NCBI RefSeq assembly: GCF_009604455.1
Contig: NZ_WEGL01000012.1
Coordinates: 62,001-126,000, forward strand
DNA from: Streptomyces sp. RB17
Lineage (GTDB): Bacteria; Actinomycetota; Actinomycetes; Streptomycetales; Streptomycetaceae
Direction of reading: 5' to 3'
DNA length: 64,000 bases
Part shown: piece after piece, positions 37,060-45,653 of the stretch
Layout: every line of letters begins with the position of its first letter
Numbering within the stretch: position 1 is the stretch's first letter
The notes under the pieces: model-generated
The model's input: the letters and a program-made list of their open reading frames with translations, nothing else
Told to the model about the DNA's origin: nothing
The model's database searches: none
Made by a program: the position numbers and the translations under genes

Positions 37060-37388
37060 GAGGCCGATTCGCCGCACTGAGCGACTCTGTCTGGGATCTT
37101 GAGAATCCTCTACGGCTGGGCGTGGTCAACCGGCGTGCTTGGCTCGATTTCGAAGATGAACAACCGTCGTCGAGCTGCCTGGTGTCCGTCCCTCCCCGCT
37201 CCGGTGTACAGATTCCCGCCCTCGAGCAACCCCCGCGCGACGACGGCGACGTTGGTACACGACCGGCTGGACGGACTGTGACGGGACAAGGGCTTCGAGG
37301 CCTGGCACTCGCACGACGGACACCCTGGGTTATCGCCCGTGCAACTCGCCACCGTCCGTGTCCTACGCAGTTCCTGCTGAACCTGCTG
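37060..37388. other. No gene seen
   Basis: A 329-bp gap between convergent genes. Small frames on both strands, such as a 80-codon one on the minus strand, have no recognisable motifs or clear ribosome site. Confidence 0.4.
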
Positions 37389-38132
37389 CTATTGCCGTAG
37401 GGCGTCGGAGATCGGCTTGGCGCCGCCGTGTGCGGTGAGGCCGCCGTCCACGGGGATCTCGGCTCCGGTGATGAAGGACGACTCGTCGGAGAGGAGGAAG
37501 GTGACGAGCGGGGTGACGTCGTCAACGGTTCCGGTGCGGCCGAGCGGTGTCCCGGCGAGGTTGGCCTCGCGGAAGGCGGGCGCGGCGGAGGCGGTCATCT
37601 CGGTGTCGATGTAACCGGGGTGGATGGTGTTCACGCGGATGCCGCGTGGCCCCAGTTCCATGGCGGCCGTGGCCGACAGGCCGCGCAGCGCCCACTTGCT
37701 GGCGGTGTAGGCGACCGGGTAGTGGGCGGTCAGTGCCGCCGAGGAGCCGACGTTCACGATGGATGCCCCGGGGCGCATCAGCGGTGCCAGGTGCTGGATG
37801 CCCAGGAGCGGCCCGGTGACGTTGACCGCGTGGACCCTGGCCATGTCCTCGGGGCGTACGTCGTCGAGGCGGGCGCGCCAGGTGACACCGGCGTTGTTCA
37901 CCAGGCCGTGCACCTGTCCGTACGCCTCCTCCAGCTCGGCGGCGAGTTCGGCCCAGTCCTGCTCGCTGGTGACGTCGAGGCGGCGGCAGCCCGATGTGTC
38001 GGTCACGTCGGTGGCGATGACCCGGGCGCCCTCGCGGGTCAGCGCCTCGGCCTCGGCGGCGCCCTGGCCCCGGGCCGCGCCGGTGACCACGACGACCTTG
38101 CCGAGAAGCCTCTTGGGGTGGAGGTCGGTCAC
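37389..38132 (-). CDS. Short-chain dehydrogenase of the aromatic cluster
   Basis: Classical SDR of 247 residues from a GTG at 38132 that overlaps the stop of the FAH gene ahead (GTGA). TGAARGQG (about 17-24), NNAG (79-82), the catalytic Ser at about 130 and the YTASK Tyr142-Lys146 pair are present, and the protein ends with the usual FITGAEIPVDGG block. The TDV at the end of the second strand suggests NAD preference. It is the last gene of the block that begins with the FAH/cyclase pair and probably oxidises or reduces a ring-cleavage intermediate. Confidence 0.87.
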   Translation of the reverse strand: MTDLHPKRLLGKVVVVTGAARGQGAAEAEALTREGARVIATDVTDTSGCRRLDVTSEQDWAELAAELEEAYGQVHGLVNNAGVTWRARLDDVRPEDMARVHAVNVTGPLLGIQHLAPLMRPGASIVNVGSSAALTAHYPVAYTASKWALRGLSATAAMELGPRGIRVNTIHPGYIDTEMTASAAPAFREANLAGTPLGRTGTVDDVTPLVTFLLSDESSFITGAEIPVDGGLTAHGGAKPISDALRQ

Positions 38133-39100
38133 GGCCGCTCCCGCGTGCGGCGCCGGCCGGTCGGCAACGGTACCGGGGCGGCCCCGGCGACGACCGTGTT
38201 GGAGACGCTGCCGATGCCTTCGACGGTGAGTGTGACCGTGTCGCCGGGCTTCAGCGGGGGCGGGTCCTGTCTCCCGCGCACGCCCCACAGCTCGGCGAGG
38301 CAGCCGCCGTTGCCGCAGGTGCCGGAGCCAAGGATGTCGCCGGGACGCACGCAGGTTCCGCGTGAGGCGTAGGCGACCATCTCCTCGAAGGTCCAGCTCA
38401 TGTTGGTCAGAAGGTCTTCGCCGACGACCTCGCCGTTGACCGAGGCGGTGAGCGCAAGCCGTAGGAAACCGTCGTGGTCGCGGTACTTGTCCAGTTCGTC
38501 GGCGGTGACCAGGTACGGGCCCAGGGTGGTGGCGGTGTCCTTGCCCTTGCAGGGGCCGAGGCCCACCTTCATCTCGGCGGACTGGAGGTCGCGTGCCGAC
38601 CAGTCGTTGAAGATCGTATAGCCGAGAATGTGGTCGCGGGCCTGCTCGGGGGTGAGGTCTCGGCCCTCGGTGCCGATCACGGCGGCCACTTCGAGCTCGA
38701 AGTCGAGCACGTTCGAGCCGGGCGGCATGGGGATGTCGTCGTGCGGGCCGTACACCGCGTAGGGATTGGTGAAGTAGAAGGTCGGGGCGGCGTACCACTG
38801 CTCCGGAACCCCCGCGGACCCGTCCACCGACCGCCGTACGCCTTCGACGTGCTCCTCGAAGGTGACGAAGTCCCTTACGGTGGGCGGCTGCAGCGGAGGC
38901 AGCAGGAGCACCTCGGAAACATCTGGCCCGGCCGGGACGTCAAGGCTGGCGGAGCCCGCCTCCAGCAGCGCGGGCAGGCCGCCGCCCTGAGCGAGCAGGC
39001 CGGTCAGGGAACCGACAGCCGGGAGAGGGTAGAGCGTGCCGTCCTCTTCGACGACGGCCACGTGGCGTCGGTTGTGGTACTCGTACGCGGCGAAACGCAT
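38129..39100 (-). CDS. Fumarylacetoacetate hydrolase-family enzyme (first)
   Basis: FAH-fold enzyme of 323 residues, from the ATG at 39100 preceded by AGGAAG. The family's metal site is visible as FELEVAAVIG with IFNDWSARDLQ and KGKDTATTLGPY. Such enzymes hydrolyse or decarboxylate 2-oxo acids at the end of aromatic meta-cleavage pathways. Within the cluster it sits downstream of the extradiol dioxygenase, separated by about 120 bp containing a long C tract. Exact reaction not assignable. Confidence 0.87.
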   Translation of the reverse strand: MRFAAYEYHNRRHVAVVEEDGTLYPLPAVGSLTGLLAQGGGLPALLEAGSASLDVPAGPDVSEVLLLPPLQPPTVRDFVTFEEHVEGVRRSVDGSAGVPEQWYAAPTFYFTNPYAVYGPHDDIPMPPGSNVLDFELEVAAVIGTEGRDLTPEQARDHILGYTIFNDWSARDLQSAEMKVGLGPCKGKDTATTLGPYLVTADELDKYRDHDGFLRLALTASVNGEVVGEDLLTNMSWTFEEMVAYASRGTCVRPGDILGSGTCGNGGCLAELWGVRGRQDPPPLKPGDTVTLTVEGIGSVSNTVVAGAAPVPLPTGRRRTRERP

Positions 39101-39188
39101 GGCGGCTTCCTGTCGGCTGTCGGCGTGAGGGGCGGGCATGAAGGCCGGGGGCGCGGCATGGTAGTCAGGGCAGTTGACAGGGCAACCG

Positions 39189-39203
39189 CCCCCCCCCCCC
39201 CCC
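39189..39203. repeat. Homopolymer of 15 C (15 G on the coding strand)
   Basis: An uninterrupted run of 15 C, followed by GGGG, lies between the dioxygenase stop (39224) and the FAH start (39100). It is far longer than other runs in the window. Such tracts slip during replication and are hard to sequence, so its true length is uncertain. Confidence 0.85.
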
Positions 39204-39223
39204 GGGGACTGGGGTTTGGCCGG

Positions 39224-40162
39224 TCAGACCGGCGGGGCGACGAACACGCCGCGGTCGACGTCGTTGAAGGACTCCTTGGTGACCAGTTCGTTCATGGGGT
39301 TGGCGGTGCCCCACTGGTCGGTGTTCTCGGGCTGGGAGAAGTCGTAGACGTGCGGGTGCCAGGTGTCCTCGTCGAGGATCTCCAGCTCGGTCGTGTACTC
39401 GACGGTGTTGCCGTGCGGGTCGAGGAAGTAGGTGAAGGTGTTGTCGCCCGCCATGTGCCGGCCCGGCCCCCAGATCTTCTTGAAGCCGGCGCGGATCACG
39501 CGGCCGGAGCCGCGCATGTACTCGTCGATGCCGCGCATCTCGAAGGAGATGTGGTGCAGGGAGGTGTGCGGTCCCTTGGCGATGGCCATGGAGTGGTGCT
39601 GGTTGCTGATCCGCATGAAGTGCATGACGTCGCCGATGTGCGGATGGCCGAGCGTGTCGGACAGCCGGAAGCCGAGGTGCTTCTCGTACCAGGCCTTGGT
39701 CTTGTCCAGGTCCGTGGAGTTGAGGACGACGTGCGACAGCTTGACCGGGATCGACTCCTTCTCCTCGATCTTGCGGTGCTGCCGCATCTCGACGTCCGCG
39801 GAGACCTCGATGGTGCGCCCGTCCACGTCGAAGAAGCGGAAGCCGTAGCCACCTCCAGGGGTGTCGACCTTGCCCGGCTGCGAGATCAACTGCACTCCGG
39901 CTGCGAGGAGTTGCTCGGCGAGCGTGTCCACGTCGGCGGCGCTCGCGGCTCCGTAGGAGACCAGGTCGAGGCGCTTCTCGTCGGCCTTGCGCAGCCGCAC
40001 GACGTACTGCTCGGGGCTGCCCTCTGCGGCCAGGAAGGAGATGCCGGAGTCCTCGGCGACCTTGGTCAGGCCCCAGACACCGGCGTAGAAGTCGAGCTGC
40101 TTGTCGTAGTCGGGCACGGCGAGGTCGACGTGCCGCAGGTGGGTAAGCAGGCGGTTGGGCAT
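39224..40162 (-). CDS. Extradiol ring-cleavage dioxygenase (VOC superfamily)
   Basis: Iron-dependent catechol 2,3-dioxygenase-type enzyme of 312 residues, starting MPNRLLTHLRHVDLAV. It has two VOC modules. The C-terminal one carries the metal triad His144 (KLSHVVL), His204 (SLHHISFEM) and Glu255 (GNTVEYTTEL), spaced as in 2,3-catechol dioxygenases. It should open a vicinal diol ring next to the hydroxyls. It follows the amidohydrolase gene by 11 bp. With the FAD monooxygenase upstream it makes a hydroxylate-then-cleave pair. Confidence 0.9.
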   Translation of the reverse strand: MPNRLLTHLRHVDLAVPDYDKQLDFYAGVWGLTKVAEDSGISFLAAEGSPEQYVVRLRKADEKRLDLVSYGAASAADVDTLAEQLLAAGVQLISQPGKVDTPGGGYGFRFFDVDGRTIEVSADVEMRQHRKIEEKESIPVKLSHVVLNSTDLDKTKAWYEKHLGFRLSDTLGHPHIGDVMHFMRISNQHHSMAIAKGPHTSLHHISFEMRGIDEYMRGSGRVIRAGFKKIWGPGRHMAGDNTFTYFLDPHGNTVEYTTELEILDEDTWHPHVYDFSQPENTDQWGTANPMNELVTKESFNDVDRGVFVAPPV

Positions 40163-40173
40163 GTGGGGCCCCC

Positions 40174-41172
40174 TCAGGAGAGGTTGAGAAGCGCGGCGGC
40201 GTTTCCGCCGCGGATGGCGTGGAAGTCGGAGTCGGGCAGCCGGGCGGCACGCAGGCCGGCGACCGGGTCGCCGGTGCCCATGTCGAAGGCGTAGTCGGAG
40301 CCGAGCAGCACCCGGTCCGCGCCCGCCACCCGGACGAGTTCCCGCAGCACCTGCGGGTCGTGGACGAGGGAGTCGAAGTACAGACGCTTGAGGTAGCTGC
40401 TGGGCAGATGGGCGCAGCCGGCGCCCGCGTCCGAACGGGCGGACCACGCGTGGTCGGAACGGCCGATGTGGGTGGGCAGATAGCCGCCGCCGTGGGCGGC
40501 GATCAGCTTCAGCCCCGGGTACCGGTCCAGCACGCCGGAGAAGATCAGGTGCGACAGCGCCACCGCGTTCTCCACGGGCTGGCCGACGACGTTGGACAGA
40601 TACCAGCGATCCAGGCGCTCGTCGAGCGTGCAGCCGAAGGGGTGCAGGAAGAGTACGGCGCCCGTCTCCTCGGCGCGGGACCAGAAGGGTGCGTATGTCG
40701 GGTCGGACAGCTCACGGCCGGGGGCGTGACTGGAGATTTCGACGCCCAACAGACCTTGTTCCAGAGCATGTTCGAGGGCGCGTACGGCCAGCTCGGGGTG
40801 CTGCAGGGGGACGAGGCCGAGTCCGTGCAGCCGCGCAGGAGCCTGGGCGCAGTGGGCGGCTGTCGCCTCGTTGGCGAGTCGGAAGACCTTCTCGGCCGTC
40901 TCCTCGTCCGCCCAGTAGTGGTAGTGCGAGGGGGACGGACTGACCAGTTGCACGTCCACACCCTGGGCGTCCATCGCGGCCAGCCGTGCGGTGACGTCGG
41001 TCATCCTGGGGGCACGCTCGCGGACCATGGGGCCGCTGACGGCGAGGGCCGCCGGGCCGTTGCGGCGGGCGTCGAGGGCCCGGGCCTCGGCCAGTCCCGG
41101 CAGGTCCGCCACCAGGGCGTCGACCTCGGGCAGCAGGACATGGGCGTGCACATCCACGGTGGGCACTGTCAC
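40174..41172 (-). CDS. Amidohydrolase-2 family hydrolase/decarboxylase
   Basis: TIM-barrel metal enzyme of 332 residues, like ACMS decarboxylase and related decarboxylases or hydrolases. The N-terminal metal motif VDVHAHVL, a central LFLHPFG, the later His in LIAAHGGGYLP and Asp in LLGSDYAFDMG are present. In aromatic pathways members remove CO2 from a ring acid or split a ring-fission product. Its ATG overlaps the stop of the FAD monooxygenase gene (ATGA), so they are translated together. Confidence 0.87.
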   Translation of the reverse strand: MTVPTVDVHAHVLLPEVDALVADLPGLAEARALDARRNGPAALAVSGPMVRERAPRMTDVTARLAAMDAQGVDVQLVSPSPSHYHYWADEETAEKVFRLANEATAAHCAQAPARLHGLGLVPLQHPELAVRALEHALEQGLLGVEISSHAPGRELSDPTYAPFWSRAEETGAVLFLHPFGCTLDERLDRWYLSNVVGQPVENAVALSHLIFSGVLDRYPGLKLIAAHGGGYLPTHIGRSDHAWSARSDAGAGCAHLPSSYLKRLYFDSLVHDPQVLRELVRVAGADRVLLGSDYAFDMGTGDPVAGLRAARLPDSDFHAIRGGNAAALLNLS

Positions 41173-42341
41173 GGCAGCTCCTTCAGGAAGTTCATCGTGC
41201 GCCCGATCAGCCCGGGGACGTCGGCGTCACGCACGCCGTCCAGCTGCCACTGTCCGATCTGCACGGAGGCCTCGACGACGGTCCGCACCCGGGGAATGCG
41301 GCGCTCGTAGTAGCTCTGGAGCAGCTCGCCGTCCCAGTCCCGTCCGCTGGTGAGCAACTCGGCGAGCACCAGGGCGTCCTCCAGGGACATCGCAGCCCCC
41401 TGCGCGATGGTGGGCGGGCAGCAGTGGGCGGCGTCGCCGATCAGCACGACCCGGTCACGGTGCCAGGAGCCCTCCACCAGCAGCCGGTCGAACCAGGTGT
41501 AGTTGACCTTCTTGGGGTCGGTGATGTGTTTGGTGATCTCCGGCCAGGCTCCGCCATAAGCCTGCGCCAGGCGGCACATCTCGTCGGCGTAGGTGGCCGG
41601 GTCGATGGAGGCGCGGTCGCGGCACGCTTCGACGACGAACGCGTAGATGGTGTTCTCGCTGGTGGGGGTGTATCCGGCGATATAGGCCGGGCCTCCGTAG
41701 GCGAGGTCGCTGCGTTCCACGCCCTCGGGGCGCGGGGCGGCGATGCGCCAGATGGCCATGCCGGTCGGCTCGGGTCTCTCGGCGATGCCGATCGCGGCGC
41801 GGGTGGCGGAGTTGAGACCGTCAGCGCCGATCACCAGGTCGTAGCGGCCTTCGGTGCCGTCGCTGAAGCGCACACAGACGCCGCTGGCGTCCTGCTCCAG
41901 GGCCTCGGCGGTGGTACCCAGCCGGACAGTGGCGCCCGAGGCGCGGACGGCTTCGATGAGGATCTGCTGAAGTTGGGGGCGCTGCATGCCGAGGGTGGCG
42001 GGCAGATCGTCCCCGCCGGTCTTGATGTCCTCGGCGACGTGCAGCACGGTGCCGTCGGGGGCGACGATGCCCAGCGTTGCGAAGGGGAAACCGGAGGCGC
42101 TCACCCGTTCCCAGACACCCAGTTCGCGCAGCACGCGCAGGGCGTTGCCCTGGAGAGTGATGCCGGAACCGGTGGTGGCGTTCCAGTCGGGCTTGGCCTC
42201 GATCAGGTCGACGGTGATGCCGGCGCGGCGCAGCAGAATGGTCACGGCGTTGCCTGAGGCGCCGCCGCCGATGACGAGGACGGTGGGGGTCCCCCCGCTC
42301 GAGCGAAGCCGAGAGTGGGGGAGGGTGGGGCTGTGTGCCAT
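41169..42341 (-). CDS. FAD-dependent aromatic monooxygenase
   Basis: Single-component flavoprotein hydroxylase of 390 residues, PHBH-type. The dinucleotide fold VLVIGGGASGNA (about 21-32), the DG motif in VIGADGLNS, and GDAAHCCPPTIAQG near the C-terminus are all present. It should add a hydroxyl next to an existing phenol, giving the catechol for the extradiol enzyme. Residues 5-18 (PTLPHSRLRSSGGT) are encoded by a palindromic intergenic-type repeat that has entered the reading frame, which is unusual. Hairpins lie upstream of the start. Confidence 0.88.
   Translation of the reverse strand: MAHSPTLPHSRLRSSGGTPTVLVIGGGASGNAVTILLRRAGITVDLIEAKPDWNATTGSGITLQGNALRVLRELGVWERVSASGFPFATLGIVAPDGTVLHVAEDIKTGGDDLPATLGMQRPQLQQILIEAVRASGATVRLGTTAEALEQDASGVCVRFSDGTEGRYDLVIGADGLNSATRAAIGIAERPEPTGMAIWRIAAPRPEGVERSDLAYGGPAYIAGYTPTSENTIYAFVVEACRDRASIDPATYADEMCRLAQAYGGAWPEITKHITDPKKVNYTWFDRLLVEGSWHRDRVVLIGDAAHCCPPTIAQGAAMSLEDALVLAELLTSGRDWDGELLQSYYERRIPRVRTVVEASVQIGQWQLDGVRDADVPGLIGRTMNFLKELP
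42285..42323. repeat. Streptomycete palindromic repeat inside a gene
   Basis: The block CCCCCCGCTCGAGCGAAGCC followed by GAGAGTGGGGGAG folds into a stem: the C run and CTC pair with GAG and the G run, around a GCGAAGC-type loop. From memory this sequence recurs widely in Streptomyces intergenic DNA. Here it lies in frame at the N-terminus of the FAD monooxygenase. Confidence 0.7.
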
Positions 42342-42458
42342 GTCGGGATCCTCCCGAGGTTGGGCCGCGCGGCTTCGGGCGGCGGGGTGCGGCTCGCCCG
42401 CCGCCAGGGCGGGCCAGGGGCTGTGATGAATCACCCGTCGGCGGGTGGTGCGGGTGAG

Positions 42459-42500
42459 GGCCGGATGCGTCGCTGCTGTCCGGGGAGGAGGCATCCGGCC
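42459..42500 (-). terminator. 10-bp hairpin after the cyclase gene
   Basis: GGCCGGATGC (42459-42468) pairs with GCATCCGGCC (42491-42500) around a 22-nt loop, 12 bp downstream of the cyclase stop and about 120 bp before the FAD monooxygenase start. It could end part of the operon transcript. A further short dyad (CACCCG/CGGGTG) lies next to it near 42432-42447. Confidence 0.55.
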
Positions 42501-42511
42501 GACGCTGGGGG

Positions 42512-43471
42512 CTATTTGACGGCGATGGGGTTGACGGGTGAGCCGACGGCTCCGGTGATGGGCAGGGGCGCGGCAGCGAGCCAGAAGTCGTACACGCCGT
42601 CGTCCGCGCAGTCGGCGGCGAGGTCGTCGAGGTCCCACATCTCGCCGAGCAGCAGGCCCATGTTCGGGATGACGACCTGGTGCAGGGGTTGGAAGGCGTG
42701 GTCGAACTCGTTGGGCCGTACCTCGAAGCCCCAGGTGTCGGTGGCGATCGCGGCGATCTCGGTGCGGTGCAGCCAGCCTGCGCTGGTGAAGGACAGGCCG
42801 GGCGCGTCTCCGCCGGCGTAGTCGCCCCAGCCGTCGCGCTTGGCGCGGGCCAGCTGTCCGGTCCGTACGAGGACGATGTCGCCGCGGCTGACGGTCACGC
42901 CGTGGGCCTCGGCGGTCGCGGTCAGATGCTCCTCGGTGATGGCGAAGCCGTCGGGCAGCTCCCCGTCGGTGCCCCTGACCCGTCCCACGTCGAGGAGTAC
43001 GCCGCGCCCCGCGACGTACGGCGCCATGTGCTCGATGCCGGTGACGAGGTCGCCGTCGGAGGTGACGACCTTCTCCGCCGCCCGCCCGTTCCACGCCTTG
43101 CCGTGGTCGAAGATGTGCCCGAGCCCGTCCCACTGGGTGGAGCACTGCAACGGCATCGCGATCACGTCGTCGGCACCGCCGATCCCGTGCGGGAAGCCCT
43201 GGTTGCCGAGGGCCGCGTCGGTGCCGGTGTCGAGCATGGTGTGCACCGGGTTGGTGCGCCGACGCCAGCCCTTCTGCGGACCGTTCATGTCGAACCGCTG
43301 GGACAGCGAGAAACTCACCCCGCGCCGGACGAGGGCCGCGCCCTCACGCCGCTTGGCCTCGTCGAGGAAGTTCAGGGTGCCGAGAACATCGTCCTCGCCC
43401 CAACGGCCCCAGTTCGAGTACGACTTGGCGGCTTCGGCTATCGCACCCTCGGGATCCGTACGGTCGATCAC
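42512..43471 (-). CDS. Cyclase-family (kynurenine-formamidase-like) hydrolase
   Basis: Metal-dependent hydrolase of 319 residues in the cyclase/KynB-like family. The metal motif shows as WDGLGHIFDHGKAWNG; MAPYVAGRGVLLDVGRV and GDIVLVRTG are other family blocks. It is larger than KynB, like the family members found in aromatic pathways. It might open a lactone or amide in a ring-cleavage product. Its ATG overlaps the stop of the second FAH gene (ATGA). Confidence 0.84.
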   Translation of the reverse strand: MIDRTDPEGAIAEAAKSYSNWGRWGEDDVLGTLNFLDEAKRREGAALVRRGVSFSLSQRFDMNGPQKGWRRRTNPVHTMLDTGTDAALGNQGFPHGIGGADDVIAMPLQCSTQWDGLGHIFDHGKAWNGRAAEKVVTSDGDLVTGIEHMAPYVAGRGVLLDVGRVRGTDGELPDGFAITEEHLTATAEAHGVTVSRGDIVLVRTGQLARAKRDGWGDYAGGDAPGLSFTSAGWLHRTEIAAIATDTWGFEVRPNEFDHAFQPLHQVVIPNMGLLLGEMWDLDDLAADCADDGVYDFWLAAAPLPITGAVGSPVNPIAVK

Positions 43472-44454
43472 GCGTCGGCCTCCTCGGCGACACAGCGGGT
43501 GCGCTGGGCGCCCAGGCCCGTGATCGAGCCCTCCATGACGTCGCCGTCACGCAGCAGCCGTCCCCAGTGGATGCCGTTTCCGGCCGGGGATCCCGTCAGC
43601 ACCAGGTCACCGGGCAGCAGCCGGGCGGTCTGCGAGACGTACGACACCAGGCGGGCGATGCCGAAGAGCATGTCCTTGGTCGACTCGTCCTGCATGGTCT
43701 CGCCGTTCAGCTTCAGCGTCACCCGCAGGTCGCCCGGGTCCGCGATCGATCCGGCGGGGACGATCCACGGGCCCAGTGGCGTGAAGCCAGGGGCGTTCTT
43801 GCTGCGCAGCCAGTCCGTGCCGATGGCCTTCATGTCCCGGCGAAAGACGGTGGCCCGGTCGGTGAGGTCGTTGGCGATCGTGTACCCGGCGACGTACTCC
43901 AGCGCCGCCTCTACGGGGACGCGGTAGGCAGGCTTGGCGATGACAGCCGCCAACTCCAGCTCCCAGTCGGGCTGTTCGGCCCAGGCGGGGAGTACGACAT
44001 CGTCGTACGGACCGGTGATCGCACTCGCCAGTCCGATGAACACGTACGGCAGGTCCTCCGCTGCCCGCCGGTCCATCACCGCGGCGATCTCCGCGCGCGC
44101 CTCCTCGACGGTGCGCGGGTCGTCCGGGGAGCGGTGGGCGACCTCCAGGTCGATCACGTGCTGGCGGTAGTTGGCGCCGGACTGGAAGATCTGCCGGGGC
44201 TCGACCGGCGCGTGCACCTGCAGACCGTCGAGCGGCTGCCACTCCAGGGTGTCCTCGCCCGCGAGGGTGTGCAGAACGGGGAGAGTCTCCTCCCACCGTT
44301 CCAGCACGGACCGCACATCGGCCGGCTTCCAGGCCAGGGCCTGGCTCAGGTCCAGCACCCGGTCCCGGACCACCAGGCCCGGGAACGGGTTCCCGTCCGG
44401 GGTGGACAGTGTGCCGAGTGCGAACGGACCGGCGGATTGCGCGAGTGTTGCCAT
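43468..44454 (-). CDS. Fumarylacetoacetate hydrolase-family enzyme (second)
   Basis: FAH-fold protein of 328 residues and the first gene of the operon, divergent from the LysR regulator. SGANYRQHVID, the metal blocks DWELELAAVIAKPAYRVP and IANDLTDRATVF, and VLTGSPAGNGIHWG are characteristic. It differs clearly from the other FAH in this cluster, so the two probably act on different 2-oxo-acid intermediates, for example one hydrolysis and one decarboxylation or tautomerisation. Confidence 0.87.
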   Translation of the reverse strand: MATLAQSAGPFALGTLSTPDGNPFPGLVVRDRVLDLSQALAWKPADVRSVLERWEETLPVLHTLAGEDTLEWQPLDGLQVHAPVEPRQIFQSGANYRQHVIDLEVAHRSPDDPRTVEEARAEIAAVMDRRAAEDLPYVFIGLASAITGPYDDVVLPAWAEQPDWELELAAVIAKPAYRVPVEAALEYVAGYTIANDLTDRATVFRRDMKAIGTDWLRSKNAPGFTPLGPWIVPAGSIADPGDLRVTLKLNGETMQDESTKDMLFGIARLVSYVSQTARLLPGDLVLTGSPAGNGIHWGRLLRDGDVMEGSITGLGAQRTRCVAEEADA

Positions 44455-44493
44455 GAGATTTCCTCCCGCTGGGTTGCGGTCTACTCTGGCCTG

Positions 44494-44539
44494 GATCCGC
44501 GGATCGCGGAAATGAATCCTGTGGATGACGCACATCCAC
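44494..44539. promoter_or_regulatory. Candidate LysR-binding dyads between divergent operons
   Basis: GATCCGCGGATC (44494-44505) is a perfect 12-bp palindrome. GTGGATG-N5-CATCCAC (44521-44539) is a perfect inverted repeat. Both lie between the FAH start (44454) and the LysR start (44575), where a LysR regulator binds in most systems. A related ATCCAC/GTGGAT dyad lies upstream of the MFS gene at 47103. Confidence 0.6.
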
Positions 44540-44574
44540 GCCGCGAATATGTGTCTCTTTCCAGGTGGTGCCCG

Positions 44575-45540
44575 GTGAACCTGTCCCGACTCGATCTCAA
44601 CCTGGTCGTCGCCCTCCGCGCGCTGCTGGAGGAGCGCAACGTCACCCGGGCCGGCGAGCGCATCGGGCTCAGCCAGCCCGCGATGAGCGCGGCGCTGTCC
44701 AGGCTGCGGCGCCATTTCGACGACGAATTGCTTGCCCGTACCGGCAACGCCTACGAACTGACCCCGCTGGGCGTCGCCCTGCGTGACCGCAGCGCCACCG
44801 CGTGCGACTTGCTGGAGCGGGTCTTCGCCAGCCAGGCCGACTTCGATCCGGCGGCCGAGACCCGCGAGTTCACCCTGCTCGCCTCCGACTACGGCGCGGC
44901 TGTCTTCGGGGCCGCCCTCGCCCGCGCCCTGCACCGGGAGGCGCCCGGGATCCGGCTTGTCTTCCAGCACCCGGCGCCCTCCGTCGTGGAGAACACCGCG
45001 ACCGTGCTGAGCACCGTCGACGGACTGCTGATGCCGCACGGTGTCATCGACGGTCTGCCCGCGGTCGACCTCTTCAGCGACCGATGGCTGTGCCTGGTCG
45101 CCGACGACCACCCCGAGGTCGGCGACGAACTCACTCTCGACCATCTGGCCCGGCTGCCCTGGGCCGTCTACCAACGCCCCTACGACGCTCCGGCCGCCCG
45201 CCAGCTCAGCATGATCGGCATCAGCCCCCGGGTCGAGGTCTCCGTACAGACCTTCCAGTTGCTTCCCCACATGATCGAGGGCACCCACCGGATCGCGATG
45301 ATCCAGGAACGCCTCGCCCGTAAAGCGGTCCGCTCCGCCGCGGTACGCGTCCTGCCCTGCCCGTTCGAAGCGGTGCCGGTGCGGGAGGCGATGTGGTGGC
45401 ACCCCGTGCACGCCCAGGACGCGGCGCACATATGGCTGCGGGAGAAGGCGGCGGAGGTGGGGGCGATGTTGACGGCCAACGGCGACGGCAACGTCCTCAA
45501 GCAGCGCGAGGGTGCGTCGCGTGCGGCCGCGCCGCGCTGA
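44575..45540 (+). CDS. LysR-family regulator of the aromatic cluster
   Basis: Regulator of 321 residues from a GTG with AGGTGG ahead. The winged helix is at residues 3-62 (VTRAGERIGLSQPAMSAALS, then LRRHFDDELLARTG), and the effector domain follows. LysR proteins next to divergent catabolic operons usually activate them when bound to a pathway substrate or intermediate. The probable targets are the FAH-cyclase-monooxygenase-dioxygenase genes and possibly the MFS gene, which shares a dyad. The ligand is unknown. Confidence 0.88.
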   Translation: MNLSRLDLNLVVALRALLEERNVTRAGERIGLSQPAMSAALSRLRRHFDDELLARTGNAYELTPLGVALRDRSATACDLLERVFASQADFDPAAETREFTLLASDYGAAVFGAALARALHREAPGIRLVFQHPAPSVVENTATVLSTVDGLLMPHGVIDGLPAVDLFSDRWLCLVADDHPEVGDELTLDHLARLPWAVYQRPYDAPAARQLSMIGISPRVEVSVQTFQLLPHMIEGTHRIAMIQERLARKAVRSAAVRVLPCPFEAVPVREAMWWHPVHAQDAAHIWLREKAAEVGAMLTANGDGNVLKQREGASRAAAPR

Positions 45541-45552
45541 CACCTCAGTGCC

Positions 45553-45586
45553 GCGGCAGGCAGCGTCTGCGGACGTTGCCTGCCGC
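45553..45586. terminator. Strong bidirectional terminator
   Basis: GCGGCAGGCA (45553-45562) pairs with TGCCTGCCGC (45577-45586). The inner CGTC/GACG pairs too, giving a stem of about 15 bp with a G-T wobble and a four-base loop. It sits between the convergent ends of the LysR (45540) and MFS (45654) genes and can serve both. Confidence 0.7.
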
Positions 45587-45653
45587 AGCACCGGCCGGGA
45601 TGGCACCGCAACCGCGTCACGGCACATCGTGGCAGTCCTGGAGCGTATGGCCG

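Noticed and set aside
37110..37352. An 80-codon minus-strand frame between convergent genes
   Set aside because: It has no clear ribosome site or known motif, and it lies in a gap with several equal-length alternatives.
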